DNA of 64,000 nt from Phylloscopus collybita (GCA_027886175.1 JAJNNQ010000003.1:24035501-24099500); one strand, 5' to 3'; shown: positions 12,511 through 26,444, numbered from the stretch's first letter. A program made the numbers and translations. Notes: generated from the letters alone by a model not told the origin.

Positions 12511-13809
12511 TGTATCAGCCAAATCTCACCATCAGCCACTGACACGAAGAACCTGAGAGATTTCACAGTTCCAGGAGTTAAAACTGCCAGCAAGATGCAA
12601 TGGGAGCTCCCCAGTCTTCAATGCCACGGCTGCATAAGTTCCACTGGTATTCCCACTGCCTCTGAACTTGCCACCCAAAAGACTCCTGCCTTCCAGCCCA
12701 GGTTGTCTGGCAAGGCAGGAAATACAGTGCTCCTCCCATGCAGGCAGCAAGGGTAGGGGCAGGTGAGTAAAAGAGAAAATTAAATGGGAAGGAAATAAGA
12801 AGATGATATGGAAAGAGTCTCTCCCCTGCTAAGAAGTGTTTGTTAAATGCCCTAAAACTAAAGCTTGTCAAATATTTACTGGAAATCAGACATAAACCCC
12901 AGGTTTAATGGTTTTACACACATTGCTTGCAATAGTTAACAGCACAATGTTCACAGCTAAACAATCCTCCCACGTCACCAGGACATACCTGGAGAGTGTG
13001 CAGGACCAGAGCAGCAGTGACAGACAACAGCCCCACAGCATGGAAGAGCAGCACAACCCTAACAGGACCTTTATATGAGCAATTCTTTCTTGGGATGGAG
13101 TCTGCAGCTGCCTAAATTTTGCAGCTTTTTTCAGAAATCACATAGGAAGGAAACTGGAAACACTGCAATTTTTAAGTATGTGTTGCAGAAAAGATGATGA
13201 GAAAGAAGATGGATTTGTTGCCCTGCATGTTTGTGAATATGTGTGGTATTAAGAAATTATTTTTAGTCTTTTTTCCTGTTTTTGTGGGTGTCTGCTCTAC
13301 CCCAGCCAAAGAGACCTGAGGGGTCTGTGCACCCCATCCTGGAATCAGGGAGAAGTAAATGATTCTCTGCAGCAAATCCCTACAGAGGCCAAGCTGATCA
13401 CAGTTTAAAATACCCTTTCTCAATGAACCAGCCAACTCCATTAGTTGAGTCAGGAGCACTGATCAATTTTGCAATAATGGCAACAAAAAAAAAATTGGCT
13501 AAAAAATTACTCTGAGCCACATGGAGAAGCTCACAAGTTTATTTATACCTTCCCATTGCCTCAACATGTCCTTTAACAGGAACATACTAGCTTTTCCAGT
13601 AAAGTCTTGGTCACACAACAAGCTTAGGTGAAGGTGGAATGCTGAAATACTTAACAGCTTTTGCATTTTTCAAAGACTTGAACTTTAAGAAGTTTAAAAA
13701 ATATAGTCCCAGCAATTTATTAAAGGAGGATTTAGGTTAAAATTAATCTGGAGAGTCTCAAACCCATTTTTAGCAATAAGATTTACTGTACAGAGATTAA
13801 TTTTGACTG
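12511..13809. other. Unannotated sequence upstream of gag relic
   Basis: The part at 12530-12750 may hold further decayed gag sequence on the minus strand: a weak match in a shifted frame, with a KTGELPLHLAG stretch. A plus-strand splice-donor-like CAG|GTGAGTAA lies at about 12762, without a convincing partner. The remainder to 13809 is AT-rich and shows nothing recognisable apart from an A-run at about 13484. Confidence 0.45.
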
Positions 13810-13890
13810 GGGGATGGTGCCATGCAGGGCCAGGAGTTGGACCCAGTGATCCTTGAGGGTCCCTTCCAACTCAATCTGTAATTGCACAGA
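13810..13890 (+). repeat. CR1 LINE 3' tail fragment
   Basis: The plus strand reads GGCCAGGAGTTGGAC, then a GTGATCCTTGAGGGTCCC block and CTTCCAACTCAA. This is the characteristic 3' end of avian CR1 retroposons. Sequence upstream is too diverged to assign, so this is either a severely 5'-truncated or an old copy. Confidence 0.65.
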
Positions 13891-15233
13891 TTTTGGTTAT
13901 TTTTGTAAGAGAACCCTAAACTTTACCCACTTTCCTGCCACTCAGAATTTTCAGTGTCCTCTGTTTTTATGGGGTCAGCTGACTTGAAGGTAGTAAGCCA
14001 AACGAAAAAAGGAGATGAAGGTATATATCCCAAAAAGCTACACAAAATTTAAAATAGCAGAGTGCCTTAATGGCTTTGCTCAGAACACTCCAGTGCACAG
14101 TTGTGTTGTAGTCATGAGATTTTTGTCTGAAATCCTGTGAAGTAGAACTCTTAATAGCTCTTGATTAGAGCTGGACAAAACTATCAGTAAAATACACTGA
14201 TATTATTAGATAATATTAATATACTGTGAAGTCTCAGCAACATCATACATTTTTAAGGATTTTCCTTTAGTGGAAACTGCTGCTCATGCCCATTGGAAGA
14301 ACATGAAGACAAGTTTCCTTTACTAAAAGATTAGATTACCTAGAAGAACAATCATCTAGAGGGGAGGCAGAGGGGATGGACTCTGAATCCTGCTGTTACA
14401 GATCTATTTCTGAGCTGAACAAGGCATTCTTTGACATATCAAGCATCTTCACACCATGCTTCATTCCACCCTAGGTCAGTACTCCCCTTTCACACAGAGA
14501 TGGGGAGCTCAGAGACATGATATGATCTGCTTTTGACAATAAATGAGACAAAGCCAGCATAGGAAGTTAGGGATTCATCCCATGCCCCTTTCTTCAGCAG
14601 CTCTCCAACCCAATTGCCTTCCCCCAGCTTCTGAAAACAAACATTTTAGTGCAAAGGTAATCCAAAGCTATTGCCAGTCCAGCTCTTGACAACCAGCCCT
14701 ACATTGAACAACAACCATTCTTAAAAGGCCTCTCTGACTGGAGAGAAGCAGACAGAATACTCAGGAGAAGCTTCACAATATGTTTGCCATAATTTTATAC
14801 CTTTTCCTAGACAGGATGCTGGGCTAACTGGAATACACTACAGATCCATCTGTCCACTGCAGCTGCTTTTTTTTCTAACTTCACAAAGGAGGAAACAAGT
14901 TCAAACAGGATGATGCCAAAAAGCAGCCTCCTTTATGAAATTTAAGGACAGATTTTTAAACACAGAGACCTGAATCTTGGTGCCTCCTTTGGAAAACTTG
15001 CCTATAAAAGATGAATATTCTAAACTTTTTACTGTGAACTATGGAAAGTCAAGTAAAGTTGAGGTTAACCCAATCAGGTTGGGTTAAGAGGAAATACATT
15101 GCAGAGTAACCTTGTGTGAACTACATCAGCTCTTCAAATCAAGAGCTCTCACCCTCTGCACTGTAGTGGGCTCAAACATGTGCCACATGACCTGGGTCTG
15201 ACTCAAAACCCCTGGACATCCTGGTGATGTGAT
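13891..15233. other. Unannotated sequence
   Basis: No gene is recognised. An AT palindrome-like stretch lies at 14198-14222 (ATATTATTAGATAATATTAA core). Short open frames only. No repeat is called. Confidence 0.6.
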
Positions 15234-15660
15234 TGATGCCTTAGGTTTCAGCTTTCATGTTTTCCAGATTCTGTACTGCATTGGTATATAACTCTGAACT
15301 TCATATAAAGTGTTAGCAAGTTCTCTTCACAGCTTAGTCAGACAGAGCCATCCCTTTCCAGCCTGAGAACCAAGGACACTGTTCCTCAGGCCCAAAAGCA
15401 CAAACAACAGTGAATTGAGGAGAGCAGTCTGGGAGGATGGGACTCCATAACCTGAAGCTGTAACTGGACAATAACCCCAATATGTAAATAGACCAAACTT
15501 ATAAAAGTGAAAACTCGTGACCCCTGGTCCATCTTGGGTGAAGCCTTGGCCAGGCTCTTGTACTGCCCAGGTCGTATCCTTTGAAGGCCTTTTAATAAAT
15601 CCCTACTTTATTCCTTTAACACTGTCCAGCCTCTGTTCCAGGCAGCCCCTCAAGGCATCA
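15234..15660 (+). mobile_element. Solo LTR of an avian endogenous retrovirus (ERVL-like)
   Basis: Plus-strand LTR layout. A 5' part contains a TTTCAGCTTTCATG block and a CCCAAAAGCACAAACAAC block. A TATA box TTATAAAAG lies at about 15499-15507, and a poly(A) signal AATAAA at 15594-15599 follows about 95 bp later. A pyrimidine-rich U5 with CTGTCCAGCCTCTGTTCC ends in CATCA at 15660. The block order resembles songbird LTRs I associate with ERVL-type elements, but the family name is not certain. Length is about 425 bp. The 5' end could be 15234 or 15237. I found no target-site duplication and no second LTR. A TGGTGCC about 28 bp past the end faintly resembles a primer-binding site. Confidence 0.65.
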
Positions 15661-17668
15661 AGATCAATCCCACTGATACGAGTGCTGATGGTGCCCACAG
15701 CTCACACAGTGAGAGAACTCCCCAGTGTCAGGGGCAGCACTGTGAGCCCAGAGGGATGGCATCAGCGTCCAGGACACTGGGGCTCACTGACAGTACAACA
15801 CTGACCAAGCACAAAGGCTGGCTACACCCTCAGCTACTCTGACCATGTTAAAACATGACTAAACCAGCTCATGCCTCAGCAGGATAAGAATCCTGATGGG
15901 ACAGAAATATGCAAAAAACTTTGGGTAAGATTAGAAACGCTGCACAGCTGCCATTCCTAAACTTCTCATCTACAAACCCAAGCAAGCAGATGAGATGTTC
16001 CTGCTTTCCATCATACCATGGACTCTGTTGACTTGGGCATATAAACAAACATATTACATTACAAAGAAGAAAAAAACCCATCTTGAATGACAAACATGAT
16101 ATTTTAGTCAAGTTTCTTTCTGTAACCAGTACTTTGCCCTGCATTGGTGTGAGTGAACATGAAGTTTTCAACACTAATTACAGCTGCCCTGCATGAAGAG
16201 GTATTTTCTCTGTCATTGCTGACCCAATTCTGTTCCTGTTCTGAGAGTGACTGCACACTTACTCACATACCACTTGGACTAGACATCACACTTGGACTAG
16301 AGAAACCAGAAACACACAGAAGTGCATTACTTCTGCTGACACAGATTACAACCAAGGACACAGCTGTTTCTTTGCCCTCCCTGGAAGTAAGGTGCTAGGA
16401 TTTTATATGTTTGTGAAAGAAAATTGAAGAACAAAATCTTCCTTTTTTTAAGATTTCCAGCTCTATGGTGTCTGACCATACTAAACAAGGTTCATGACTA
16501 TAACAAGATCAGGCAAGGGCAACTCATACAGACTGGATGTCACATTGGCTGAAAATCCTGCACCAGCTTGTACATCTTCAGGATTTCCTGGACATGAAAA
16601 TTTTCACATGGATATGTTTATCACAGCACATTTCACTAAAAAATCTGCAGTTATTTCTTAAGTGATTTGATTTTGTCCTCTTTCATCATCTTCTTTATTT
16701 CACCTGCTTTCCCTGTTTCAGCAAATTAATTTTGGGAGGTGGACTTAAATGCCATTTGGAGTAGTCACAGGATGTATCTGCAGTCCCTTTGGTTGGAAAT
16801 TGCACATTTCCATAGGCTGGTAGTAGTGTTAGCAGCATTTCTCCAGTTCTGGCCCAGTAATACCAGGTATTTTATGCAGCCTCACCACTGCAGAAGTCTG
16901 TCCTTCAAGCAGTTTGGCTGTGGAGCATGCTCCTCACATTGCCAACAGCTGAGGGACATTTGGTTCTCAATGGCTTAGCAGTTCACCACTGAAATCATTT
17001 AACCACATCACCCTGGCTTTTTGTCTTCTGCAGGACAGGCTCTGAGCCATTCCCCATCTTAGCTTGCTGCCTTACCTACTCAATAATTACAGAAGCCAGA
17101 ATATGGGTTTCACATCAGCTGAGCCTATTACTGGAAGAAATGTCTCTGCCTCTGCTCTCAGTGTTGGGTAGCCTCAGGGAAGGCAGATTCAGTATTAAAT
17201 ACCATCACATCCAGCCAGCACTCACCACTTTTCAGAGCAATGGAGAAAGGGATTGTGTTCTCCCGGGTTTTTGTTCTAAGACACAGCACTTGAGTAGTAT
17301 TTGCAAGATCATTGCCCTAATGACCCATTCCAAACCAACTCTGTTAATATTATGTATTCCTGCTCAGGAATTAAAAAGATCATTGCTGTAAATAGTGTTA
17401 GGATTCCATGTGACTTGTAATAGCAACATAGCTTTCTCAGTCAAGAAGTCTCAGACTATAATTAAGAGTCTGATTTGCCATGAGGCCAAATCCTCTTTTT
17501 ATTGGACATTAGCTGAAAGAATTACCACCCTGCAGTTTATTGTGGCTCCCAGTAACATTCCAGATGGCAGAGAGCTGGGCAGCCTGTTGTATCAATTTAT
17601 ACCAGGATCCACAATTAGATAAACTTTTTCTATCAGTGCAACTTCGAGGCCAAGTACTTGGAGAGCAT
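15661..17668. other. Unannotated sequence
   Basis: Directly after the LTR, 15661-15810 is GC-richer and might be internal retroviral sequence, though no Gag or Pol motif is visible. The rest is AT-rich unique sequence. A small direct repeat of ACTTGGACTAGA occurs at about 16270-16301. No gene is recognised. Confidence 0.5.
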
Positions 17669-17759
17669 AAAAAAACAAAACAAAACAAACAAACAAACAA
17701 ACAAACAAACAAACAAAAACCCAAACCAAACCAAACCAAAACAAAACACCAAAAAAAAA
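17669..17759. repeat. (CAAA)n / (CCAAA)n low-complexity repeat
   Basis: A run of CAAAC and CAAA units, then ACCAA units, then an A9 tract. The minus strand of the middle part has repeated GGTTT units. It is a simple-sequence repeat; adjacent frames rich in N-K-Q-T or F-V-C-L residues are its translation and not genes. Confidence 0.96.
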
Positions 17760-18986
17760 GCTCTGCCCAGCCCAAAGTTTGTTTCTGTATTAGCTACTTT
17801 CACAGCTTGACAAAAAACTCCCTTGTATTTGTGGGACGTGGAAAAATGCATGAGACTTCTCTTGGATGCCATACCAAAATTATTACAAATATTTCCCAGT
17901 GCCAGACTTAAGCCTTCAGAAATAGAGCTGTTGGTTTTCAGAGATGCTCATTTCAAGGTTCTCAGCAAGCAGATCTCTCTTCCAAAGTACTTAATTCTCT
18001 GAGAAGTGCTGCAGTCTCTGTGGTGAAAGGATGACACAGTATCTACAGACTAATATCAAGGCTTTCCTCATTTTAAATAGTATAAAAAATAACTCTGCAG
18101 TATGTAATTCCTCTGCTCATGGCACAGACTAATTTTTCACTGTCTTCTTTTCCCATTTATTGCCTGTCTGAATTCAACAGTCAAGGAGTGAAGTACTTGC
18201 CAGGCTTTGAGAATGCAACATTTATACAACAGTTCTTTTAGGTTTAAACAGAGGTACAGAGGTATTGGGTACCTGAGCCAGCCATGACACACATCTACCT
18301 GCAGGTTTCCTTAAGAAAGACAGACAATCAGGTGTAAACTGTGAAACCTCAGTGGTATTGGAATATAAACCAAAAAAACCAATGACTTAAAGCCAAGAGA
18401 ACTCAGATCAGCCAGAAAATCAGATAAACTCAAAGGGATTGCAAATGAAATTTCCAATGCCCAGTATTCTTGAAGAATAAGTCCTGCTTTGCTGAAATGC
18501 AAAGATTTGTGTTTTTAAATTAGAAATATACATATAACTCTCTATAGGTACACATATATCACTCTAGGTCTTGTCAGAACCTCCCTTTTTAAATCCCACT
18601 GTTTTCAGCAGGAGATGAACTTTGTCCCTGGTGAGATGTAGTCACCAATACAAGGGACTGGTAAAATGCAAACTATAGAGTCGGTCTCTGTGAGCTTGAC
18701 AGGTGTTTGTTTATTCCAGCTCCCAGTGTTTATTGAGATCCAGGTACAATGGCAGCCTTCTCCAAATGTGCTCTTGTTAATTTTATGCAAAATAATTTTT
18801 TTTATCATAAAATGATTTTCATCATGAAATGATTGTGATTTTCACTAGAGGAGCAGTAACACTAGGAACATGACACAACAGTAGGATGTGTTACTGCAGT
18901 CCCATAAATCTTTTCTTGTAAGATATCAAAGCACTTCATATTAATGATCTAAACCCCCTGAAAAGAACAATTCCCACATCCATGGC
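17760..18986. other. Unannotated sequence
   Basis: AT-rich unique sequence with no recognised gene. Near 18790-18842 there is a cluster of ATCATAAAATGATT/ATCATGAAATGATT units, an imperfect local duplication. Confidence 0.6.
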
Positions 18987-19030
18987 TGTAGTGGTTTCAC
19001 CCCAACTGGCAACCAAGCACAGCACAAGAG
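18987..19030. mobile_element. Possible edge of an avian LTR element
   Basis: The plus strand starts TGTAGTGGTTTCACCCCAAC and continues TGGCAACCAAGCACAGCAC. This resembles the conserved terminal block of a common avian LTR family (GTGGTTTAACCCC-type terminus). Similarity fades after about 40 bp and no promoter or poly(A) signal follows, so it is at most a truncated remnant. Confidence 0.3.
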
Positions 19031-20884
19031 GAGGTCACTTCTGTTGGTGAGAGTACAGAAATGCCTACACTGCTATAAATGCAGGAGTTGCTGCAGCACC
19101 ATATCAATTCAACAGTCTGAACAGGAAACCTGCTTCAACTGTTTTGTGGTTGCAAGAATTCCTTAAATTTTAAGACTTAAGTACATAGAGCTGGCTCCCA
19201 GGAATGTTACACTGCCATGCAGATCTGTGTCTGTTAACTGACTTATCTACCTAATGCACTAAATCAGTCTGGTGTATCTGCTTCAGACAAAGGGGACAGG
19301 AGCCACCCTTCACACGCAATCCACCTTCCTCTTGCCCCTTGCTAACAGTAAACAAATAATGGGTCAGGCCCAGGCAGCATAAGAGCTGATACCACTAATT
19401 ACTGCTGAGGAGGAGTTGTATTAATTCTATTTCTACCTACCTCCTTGGATAAAGAAGATTATTGTCCCAGTTCTTCAGTGGCTGCTGCGCCCAGGGTGCC
19501 AAGAGATCATTAGAGACCTCAGAGAGACAGACAGCATGGCAAACTGGATGCAAATGAGTGCCCTGGTGAAACACTACTCAGCCACCAGCTGTGTTTCACT
19601 GAGCTATCACCATAAGCATGCTGCTCACTAGAAAGGCTCTTTGATGAGGCAGGCAGATTGTGGCTCCAACAGTCCTACCTAGGAGCTTTGAGAAAATCCT
19701 GCTCATTACTCATCAGGCTTCTCGGTTTCTGAAGTGAGTACACCTTACAAGAAGTGTGAGTCTGCAGTGCTGGTGACTGCTGAAAGACCTCCTGGGTTGG
19801 GAGAAGGCCCTTCTTTTACTTCTACAAAATTAAAAAAGAATTGTGAGGAAATTGCTTGAAGCCTGTTTTTACCAAGGATCCTTGCACAATTTTATGGAGG
19901 TGTTAAATTCAAATGTGTATGGTGTTAGGAATATGATCAGCAATTCAGGTAAGGCAAATGTTCAGGTTTGTTACTATTCAGTGAAACTTGCACCAAGCTT
20001 GAAGCACTGAACAAGGTAAAAACAGAGCCTCGCACTCTGAAATGAGCCACACATTTTCCCATGTCCTAATTGCTACTTTTACCCCTGCCCTCTTTGGTTT
20101 TCATTAGTCACTGGAATATATGGCTTCTTTCCAAAGCAGAATGCTCTGTCTGCTTCACTGTTCAACTCTCTGTACCAAGCTGAGATAAACAATGTTCTGA
20201 TTTAACCTCTCCTCACGGACCCAAGGCAATTTAAAGAACACAAATTCAGCTGGACTTGGCCAGATTTCCAGCATTACCTTGGCTTGCTACATGTTATCCC
20301 ATAATGCTTCTATCTGTAACACAAACACAGGGTGAGTGCAAATCCATTGGTATTCACTGTCCTTTGAAAGAAGAGGATAACAGAAATAGAATAATTTTTT
20401 TTGAAGACATAACCATTACTGGATGTGCTCCCAGGATCTCCCGGATATCTTTGTCTCTTTCTTCCATTGTGCATATGTACATATTTTTTCTATATGACTT
20501 TAAGTGTCAAGAAGCTGTAAAAAAACCCTGACCATGAAAGAATGGTAGCTGCCATCATAGCAGCTGCAGTAGGGCTGTAATACTGAAATATTAAGGGATA
20601 ACATTTTAACATCCAAGTCCCAAAAGCTGCACATAGAAGGGAAATATTTTAGATGTGTTTGTGATGGTATTTTGATGAATGGCAATGGTTTGGGGGTATA
20701 CCTGAAGATCTTTCTGTTTGTTTTTTTCATGAGGTAAAATAAAGACAAAAGAGCTTCACTGTTCAGCCATATTGGGTGTCCCATTAAAGAAAACAGAAAA
20801 ACCAGTATTGCTTCCACCCTCTACAGACCACCAACTTGTTTAATGTTTTCCCAGGAAAAAAAAACCAAAAAACTGTAGTGTCAA
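19031..20884. other. Unannotated sequence
   Basis: No gene or repeat is recognised. Frames are short (up to 105 codons at 20500-20817, minus strand) and without familiar motifs. Confidence 0.6.
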
Positions 20885-20949
20885 TAGAGAGAGAAAGAAA
20901 AAGAGAATGAGAAAGATGAAAAAAGGTAAGAGGGAGAGGGAAAGATAAA
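20885..20949. repeat. Polypurine low-complexity tract
   Basis: About 65 bp composed almost only of A and G on the plus strand (GAGAGAAAG-type units, with four scattered T). Such mirror-like purine tracts are common in vertebrate intergenic DNA. Confidence 0.85.
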
Positions 20950-23900
20950 TTGCTAGGAGATATTCTCTAGGTTATAGTGTGAGAGACAGAAGTTAAACTC
21001 AAAAATAAGATCATATTAAGGAGGAAATTAATATAAAGATTAACAAGATCAACAGCAAGATCAGTGGGCACTTGTGAACAGTGAACCCAGTCATAGTGGG
21101 TCCGTAGTGCAGGGCTGATTCTGAGATCAGTGTGGTCAAGTGTATATTGGACTCCTACCTTATCTAAGATACAACTGCAGAATCTGTGCTGTCAAGTTTA
21201 TCAAATGTGGTGTAAAACAAGCATGAGGAATTAAGATAAAACTTTCAAGATGAGACTTGAAAGTGTTCATTTCCACAGGTGTTGGATTTTTGAACAAGTC
21301 CTTGGCTGTAAAGTTCTTGCTAGAACTCACAGAAGATTACATGTGCCATGTATGCTGCAACATTTCTTTTTAAAGCTGTGGTATCAGAAGTTTCACGTAT
21401 CTGAAATATATGGGGTCATTCTTTCCATTTGAGAAAAAAATAATTTTAGCTGTGTGCCAAGCCAACAGTTGGAGAGATGAAACACATTTCCTGTAGAGCA
21501 CCAGATCCAAGTACATTCCTTCTATTCCCAAACCAGGAGAAGTCAGAGGCCAGAGGCAGTTTTCAGGCTTGGAAAAGGCTGATGACTGAGGTATATGTGG
21601 GGATTTGTGTCTCCAAAGTGATCAGAGACCGATACCTTTCCCTCTTCATGACTAACAATGCCATGGTTAGTGCCAGAGTGAGAAGCTCAGGGATTAAGGC
21701 TCACTCCTCCAATCACCACACCTGAGGACCTGGTTAACTTCTCTTGCTCGGGCAAGACTAGAAAGACTTCAAGAACATCTCACTTTCCAGAGTATTGAGA
21801 CAATTAAAGTCAAGATTGTGTTTAGCAGAAAACTTACTGGATCCATTGGTAAGTGCTGAGATGTTCCCTGCTGCTGGGGAGGGCCTGGCACAGGAAGAGG
21901 AGATAATTGGACCCTCACAGACTGGCAGCTGAGTGAAATTACCTTTCTCAAGCAACCTAAAAAGCTCCACCAAATGAAGTATTGCAAGACAGGACTGTGC
22001 TTTAAGTTGTGACTACTTGGGAAAAAGGTCCTTGGGAAACAAGAGTGTGAGAGCCTTCCCACCCCAGTGAGTAACCATGTAACTATTATTCCTTTTATTT
22101 CCTATAAAAGCAAGAGAAGCCTGGCACAATGTTATAAAGGCAGACTGAAAGCATGTGCTGACTTGGCATCTAGTTGTGTCACACAAATTTTAAGCCACAA
22201 CAATGCAAACACAAGGAAAAATTGGATACTACTCAGCAATAACAGGGAATATTGCCAAATCAATTACTGCCCTACTAATAATTAATCAGGACAGCTCACT
22301 GAGGGAAGCACATCTTATTTATAACCCTTGTACAGTAATCCATCATGAATTACCACAATGACTCCACAACACTAACCAAACATAACATGAACTTCATAAA
22401 CCATGCCACAATAGTTTTAGACATATTCATTCATATAAATTTACTTAAACCAATATGTACTTTAATCAATATTAAGTATATATTTACTTAAGGATTCATT
22501 TACAGAAATATTAATTTTTTGGCACTACAGTTACTTTTCAATCTCTTCAAAAGCATTTTATCCCAATGTGGATGCCAAAATTTGAATCTCTGTCAAAAAA
22601 AATGGAAATGGAAATACCTTCCCCTTTTCAAAAGATGCTTCATGAGTCTTTGTTAGCTCTCCTTGGGGTTTTTTTGTGTAAAGTCCTTGTATTTTAGACT
22701 TTTCAGGTTGAAGTCTGTGATGAAAAGTGCAGCTTTCTATTTCGGTAACATCATTGAAAAATGAGTTTGAGTGCATTTATTACATCTTGGTTTCTCTTCT
22801 ACTAGAACAGTGACTTACCCTTACTGTGTAAGACAGAATTTTTCAAAGGATCTCCAGACACAATAGGTTGCTGTCAGACAGAAATAGTTTCAAGAATCCT
22901 CAGATATATAACCCAATCCTGAGCACAAATGTGGAAGACTTGGAGTGCATCTTTCTGGAAAACAACATTACTCTTAAAAGTGCCTCTACACTCCTGCTGC
23001 CACTGCTTCAAATAAAGGCACACTTAGCCATATTTTTTGCTACTATAAATTTCCATGGCTTCTCTGCAACCTGAACATCTAAAGCTGTGCCCTGTCCATT
23101 GCCTTGAAGCAGATTTATCCACATTCCATGTGCAAAGCCACCCATTTCTCACAAACACCACACAAATGCATGGAGCCTACAAATGCTCTCCCCAAAGTGT
23201 CTGCCCCTCAATCACTCATGCACACAGCCCTGAATCACAGGAAGTGCCCTTCAGGAGTTTCATCATGCAATTTTCAGTCATAAACAACAGAGGCTCTGAA
23301 CCAGGGATTCTTCACAGGAAGACCTATGATTAATGGAAGATTTAATGCTAAAAGAGAAAATCCTATATTTGTACCTCATGTTTATATGCAGAGGGGTTGC
23401 CCCATGGTAATTTTGAACTAGGTATGTGGTTGTGTTTCTCAGTGAGTGGTGCTGTGTAATCAGCGCTAGGAAATTAAGGGAGTTCCTCACAGGTGAACCC
23501 TTCAGAGAAGGCAAGGAGGAAAGTGATAAGGGTGGGGAGAGGAGAGAAACTAACAGCTAGTGACAACTGCTACAAGATGAACAGCAGTAGCAAAAAGCAA
23601 CCAGAGACAAAGGCAATTGAGCTTCAATATGAGGGACTATCTTTAGCCTACAATCAAAAGCAGTGATGAATCAGAGGAAACTGCTTAGACACAGAGTCAT
23701 CACTTGGCATGGCACAAGAGGTGACATGCTCTGAACTCAGCCCTACTGTGCCCCACAGGGCTGTCAGTGAGCTGACACCCCTGGAGGAGGCTCATGGCAT
23801 CTTCCTGCTCCCCACCACTCTGCAATGAGGCCTGCCAGGAACTACTTTTGGCCTTGGGGAACTGTACTCACAGACCAGATCTACATTAATCCATCTGAAC

Positions 23901-26444
23901 AAGGCCAACACCCCTGCAGTTTGACTTACCCCTGCTTAGTACAAATACACATCCTCAAGAAACAGAAGAGTAATTTCCTCTATTCACAGCAGCAGTTTCC
24001 ATGGAAAGTTTGTCTCCAAATGGAGCTTTTGCAAGTTCTTAAGGCTGGTGAGAAGGGCATTGTCCTCTCCACTTTTATGGACTGCTCTCTTTGTTACTCC
24101 TTGCTCTTGGCCACCTTTGTGTTCATAACTAGAAACGGAACAAAAGCCAAGTGCAGATGCCTGGTTTCAGGAAGCCATCCTTCAGCTCTCATCCTCCAGC
24201 CCCTGAGAGATGTTCAGCTCTTTCTAAGGCACTGCAGCTGTGGTTTTGCTTTTGAGCTGAGTTAAAGGTATGTACCCAAAGACATTTGCCCAGTTCCTTG
24301 GAAACCTCAGAAGTTTGAGATGATATGAAAATGCAACCGTAACTCGTAATTCCTGTGGTTTATAAACTCCCAACAAGGGTTTTTGCAAAGCTGCTCTTTG
24401 CATAACTTCTTTATGCAAAGCCAGGTTTCTGAAAGCCAGGCTTTCTTAGGTGACAGAATTACACCGGCAAGGGCTCAAAATTAATAGAAACACAGCTTTG
24501 CTGGTCAAGGACAAAAAGCAATCCTAGCCTCAACTGTGGTTTATTTGAAAATTATAATAATTAATTGTCCATATTCATTTAGGGAACAAAACAAAATTTT
24601 AAAACCACTTGAACTGAAATATTAGTTTAGACTGGAGAGTATAAAATAAATAGTATAGGTTCAGTTGAGAAATGAAAAAGTAAGATGAGTGCAGCAGGAA
24701 AAAAACCCAAATTCCTTCTGTGGCATAGTTGTTTGATCAGCTGCACGACCATTCCCAAGAGGGTGCTACAGTGTTCAGGCTGACCCAGAGCCCCCTTTCC
24801 TCTTGGAAACATGGGCAAGGGATAAGATTATCTGTCTGAATTCAGGGCAATTTCAGGAGATAATGAGAAGGTCTAAAGAGGATATACTGAAGCATCAGAA
24901 GATAAAAGAGAGAAAAGGAAATCCTCAACACCAAATCAAGACTAAATTTAGGGGTGGGAGTGATGCGCTTCACACCAGAACCACTCATTCATCCCAAACT
25001 CTCCTCAGCTCCAGGGAAAGCTTTCACTGGAACCCTTGGTCACTGCAGAGACTGGAATGCACTGTGGCAGCACAGGGGACAGAGGAAAAGTCCTTTAACC
25101 AGGAACACGTGGCTCATACCTCAGAAAGCAGAAAAATAAAAACGGGACTGGGAGCAAACAGTAGTAAGAAAACAAGAACGATTCTTGCTTGCCATTCTGT
25201 CATATCCTAATTCTCAACATTGGAATGTGTTATTTGGTTGGTACAAAAGACATGGGGCAAACAAAGAGTGTTCACTTTTCTTAATGAACATAATCCAACT
25301 GATAGACATATGCAGGCTTTTCCACTTTACATATACTCTGTTTTGGGAGTGGGGGGGAAGAGAGGGGATGTTCCTCTTCAAAAGCAGTATTTGAGGAGGT
25401 TGCGTACTTCAGAGTTTAATGCACCAGCTTTTCCTTTGTTAAAAGCTGGATTCAAAGCCCAAGTCCATCTCAAAGAAAACTAAATGTGAGCATTTCATCC
25501 TGTTCACGAGTAGCCTTCAAGAAAGGAACCCAGAACCACACTGAAGCAGAAATTTCTGCCCAAACAAGTCCCAGAACTGGAAGAACAAGTATGAGTGCTT
25601 TGAAAATATTTCAGTCCTGAGCTATATGTGAACAGTCCATCCAGCACCTGACTGTGGTGTATACAGCCCAGTCTGCTGCCATTAGGTACTCTGCTTACAA
25701 TTAAAAGCACAGTGCAGCATAATAAAGAAAACTGAATGAGGGATGGAGAGAATAAAATTGCTTATGCTGCCACTTTGTGGTTTGAAATAGCATTTATTGC
25801 TCTGTGCATGAATCTAGTTTACACAGCTTCCAGACTCTCATAATCTGGAGTCCTGATACTCCATGCAGAGACAGCAGAAAGAGTTGATAAGAAATCAAAA
25901 TGGAAAGTCCATCTCATGTGAGTTAGGCACAAAGCCTGAACTGTAATGCAAGTATCATGGAGTTCCCTAAGAAGGAGTAATAGTCAACATTTAAGGACAG
26001 TTTTCCTTTTTAGCAAAATCATGCTCGCACAAGATTTATTAATTTTACCTTGTTTCCTCTTTAGCATGTCTCTTGCTCAGCACCAAGTGTTTTATGAGCA
26101 CTTCTGAAGAATACTTGCCATGAACTACAGCAGTACTGAGACCAAATAATGTTATTTAACAGCACTAATTAAAACCACTGACCGATGCTGCAAAATATAT
26201 TGAACGCAGCTTTATTATCTTTCCATACCCAGTGACAGAAACCCCCAAAATTTAACTCTGATGACTGACTGCTAACAACCAAAGCTCAGGCAGTTTTCAG
26301 GAGCAGGCACTTGACTTAGTACAAATGCTCCTAACACACACGGGTGACAACTGATCTGCAGAAACCACTACCCGTTTACATCACCCACAGGAGAGAGAGC
26401 CCTGAAGCAAGTTCAGGGGCAGGAAGGACACAGTTTTCCTTTGT
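20950..26444. other. Unannotated sequence, 5.5 kb
   Basis: No gene is recognised. The longest open frames are 146 codons (23825-24265, plus) and 135 codons (24803-25210, plus). Neither has a familiar domain, a good start context or matching splice signals, so both are treated as chance. A very AT-rich segment at 22320-22520 and an AT-rich TAATTAATTG-containing segment at 24545-24590 are noted. A G-rich tract with G-quadruplex potential is at 25345-25366 (GGG, G7 and GGGG runs). Confidence 0.55.

Noticed and set aside
17509..17911. Frames rich in Asn/Lys/Gln or Phe/Val/Cys around 17.7 kb
   Set aside because: They are translations of the CAAA-type simple repeat and not proteins.
23825..24265. 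146-codon plus-strand open frame
   Set aside because: No recognisable domain, low-complexity-free but unremarkable composition, no splice or promoter context; this length is expected by chance in 64 kb.
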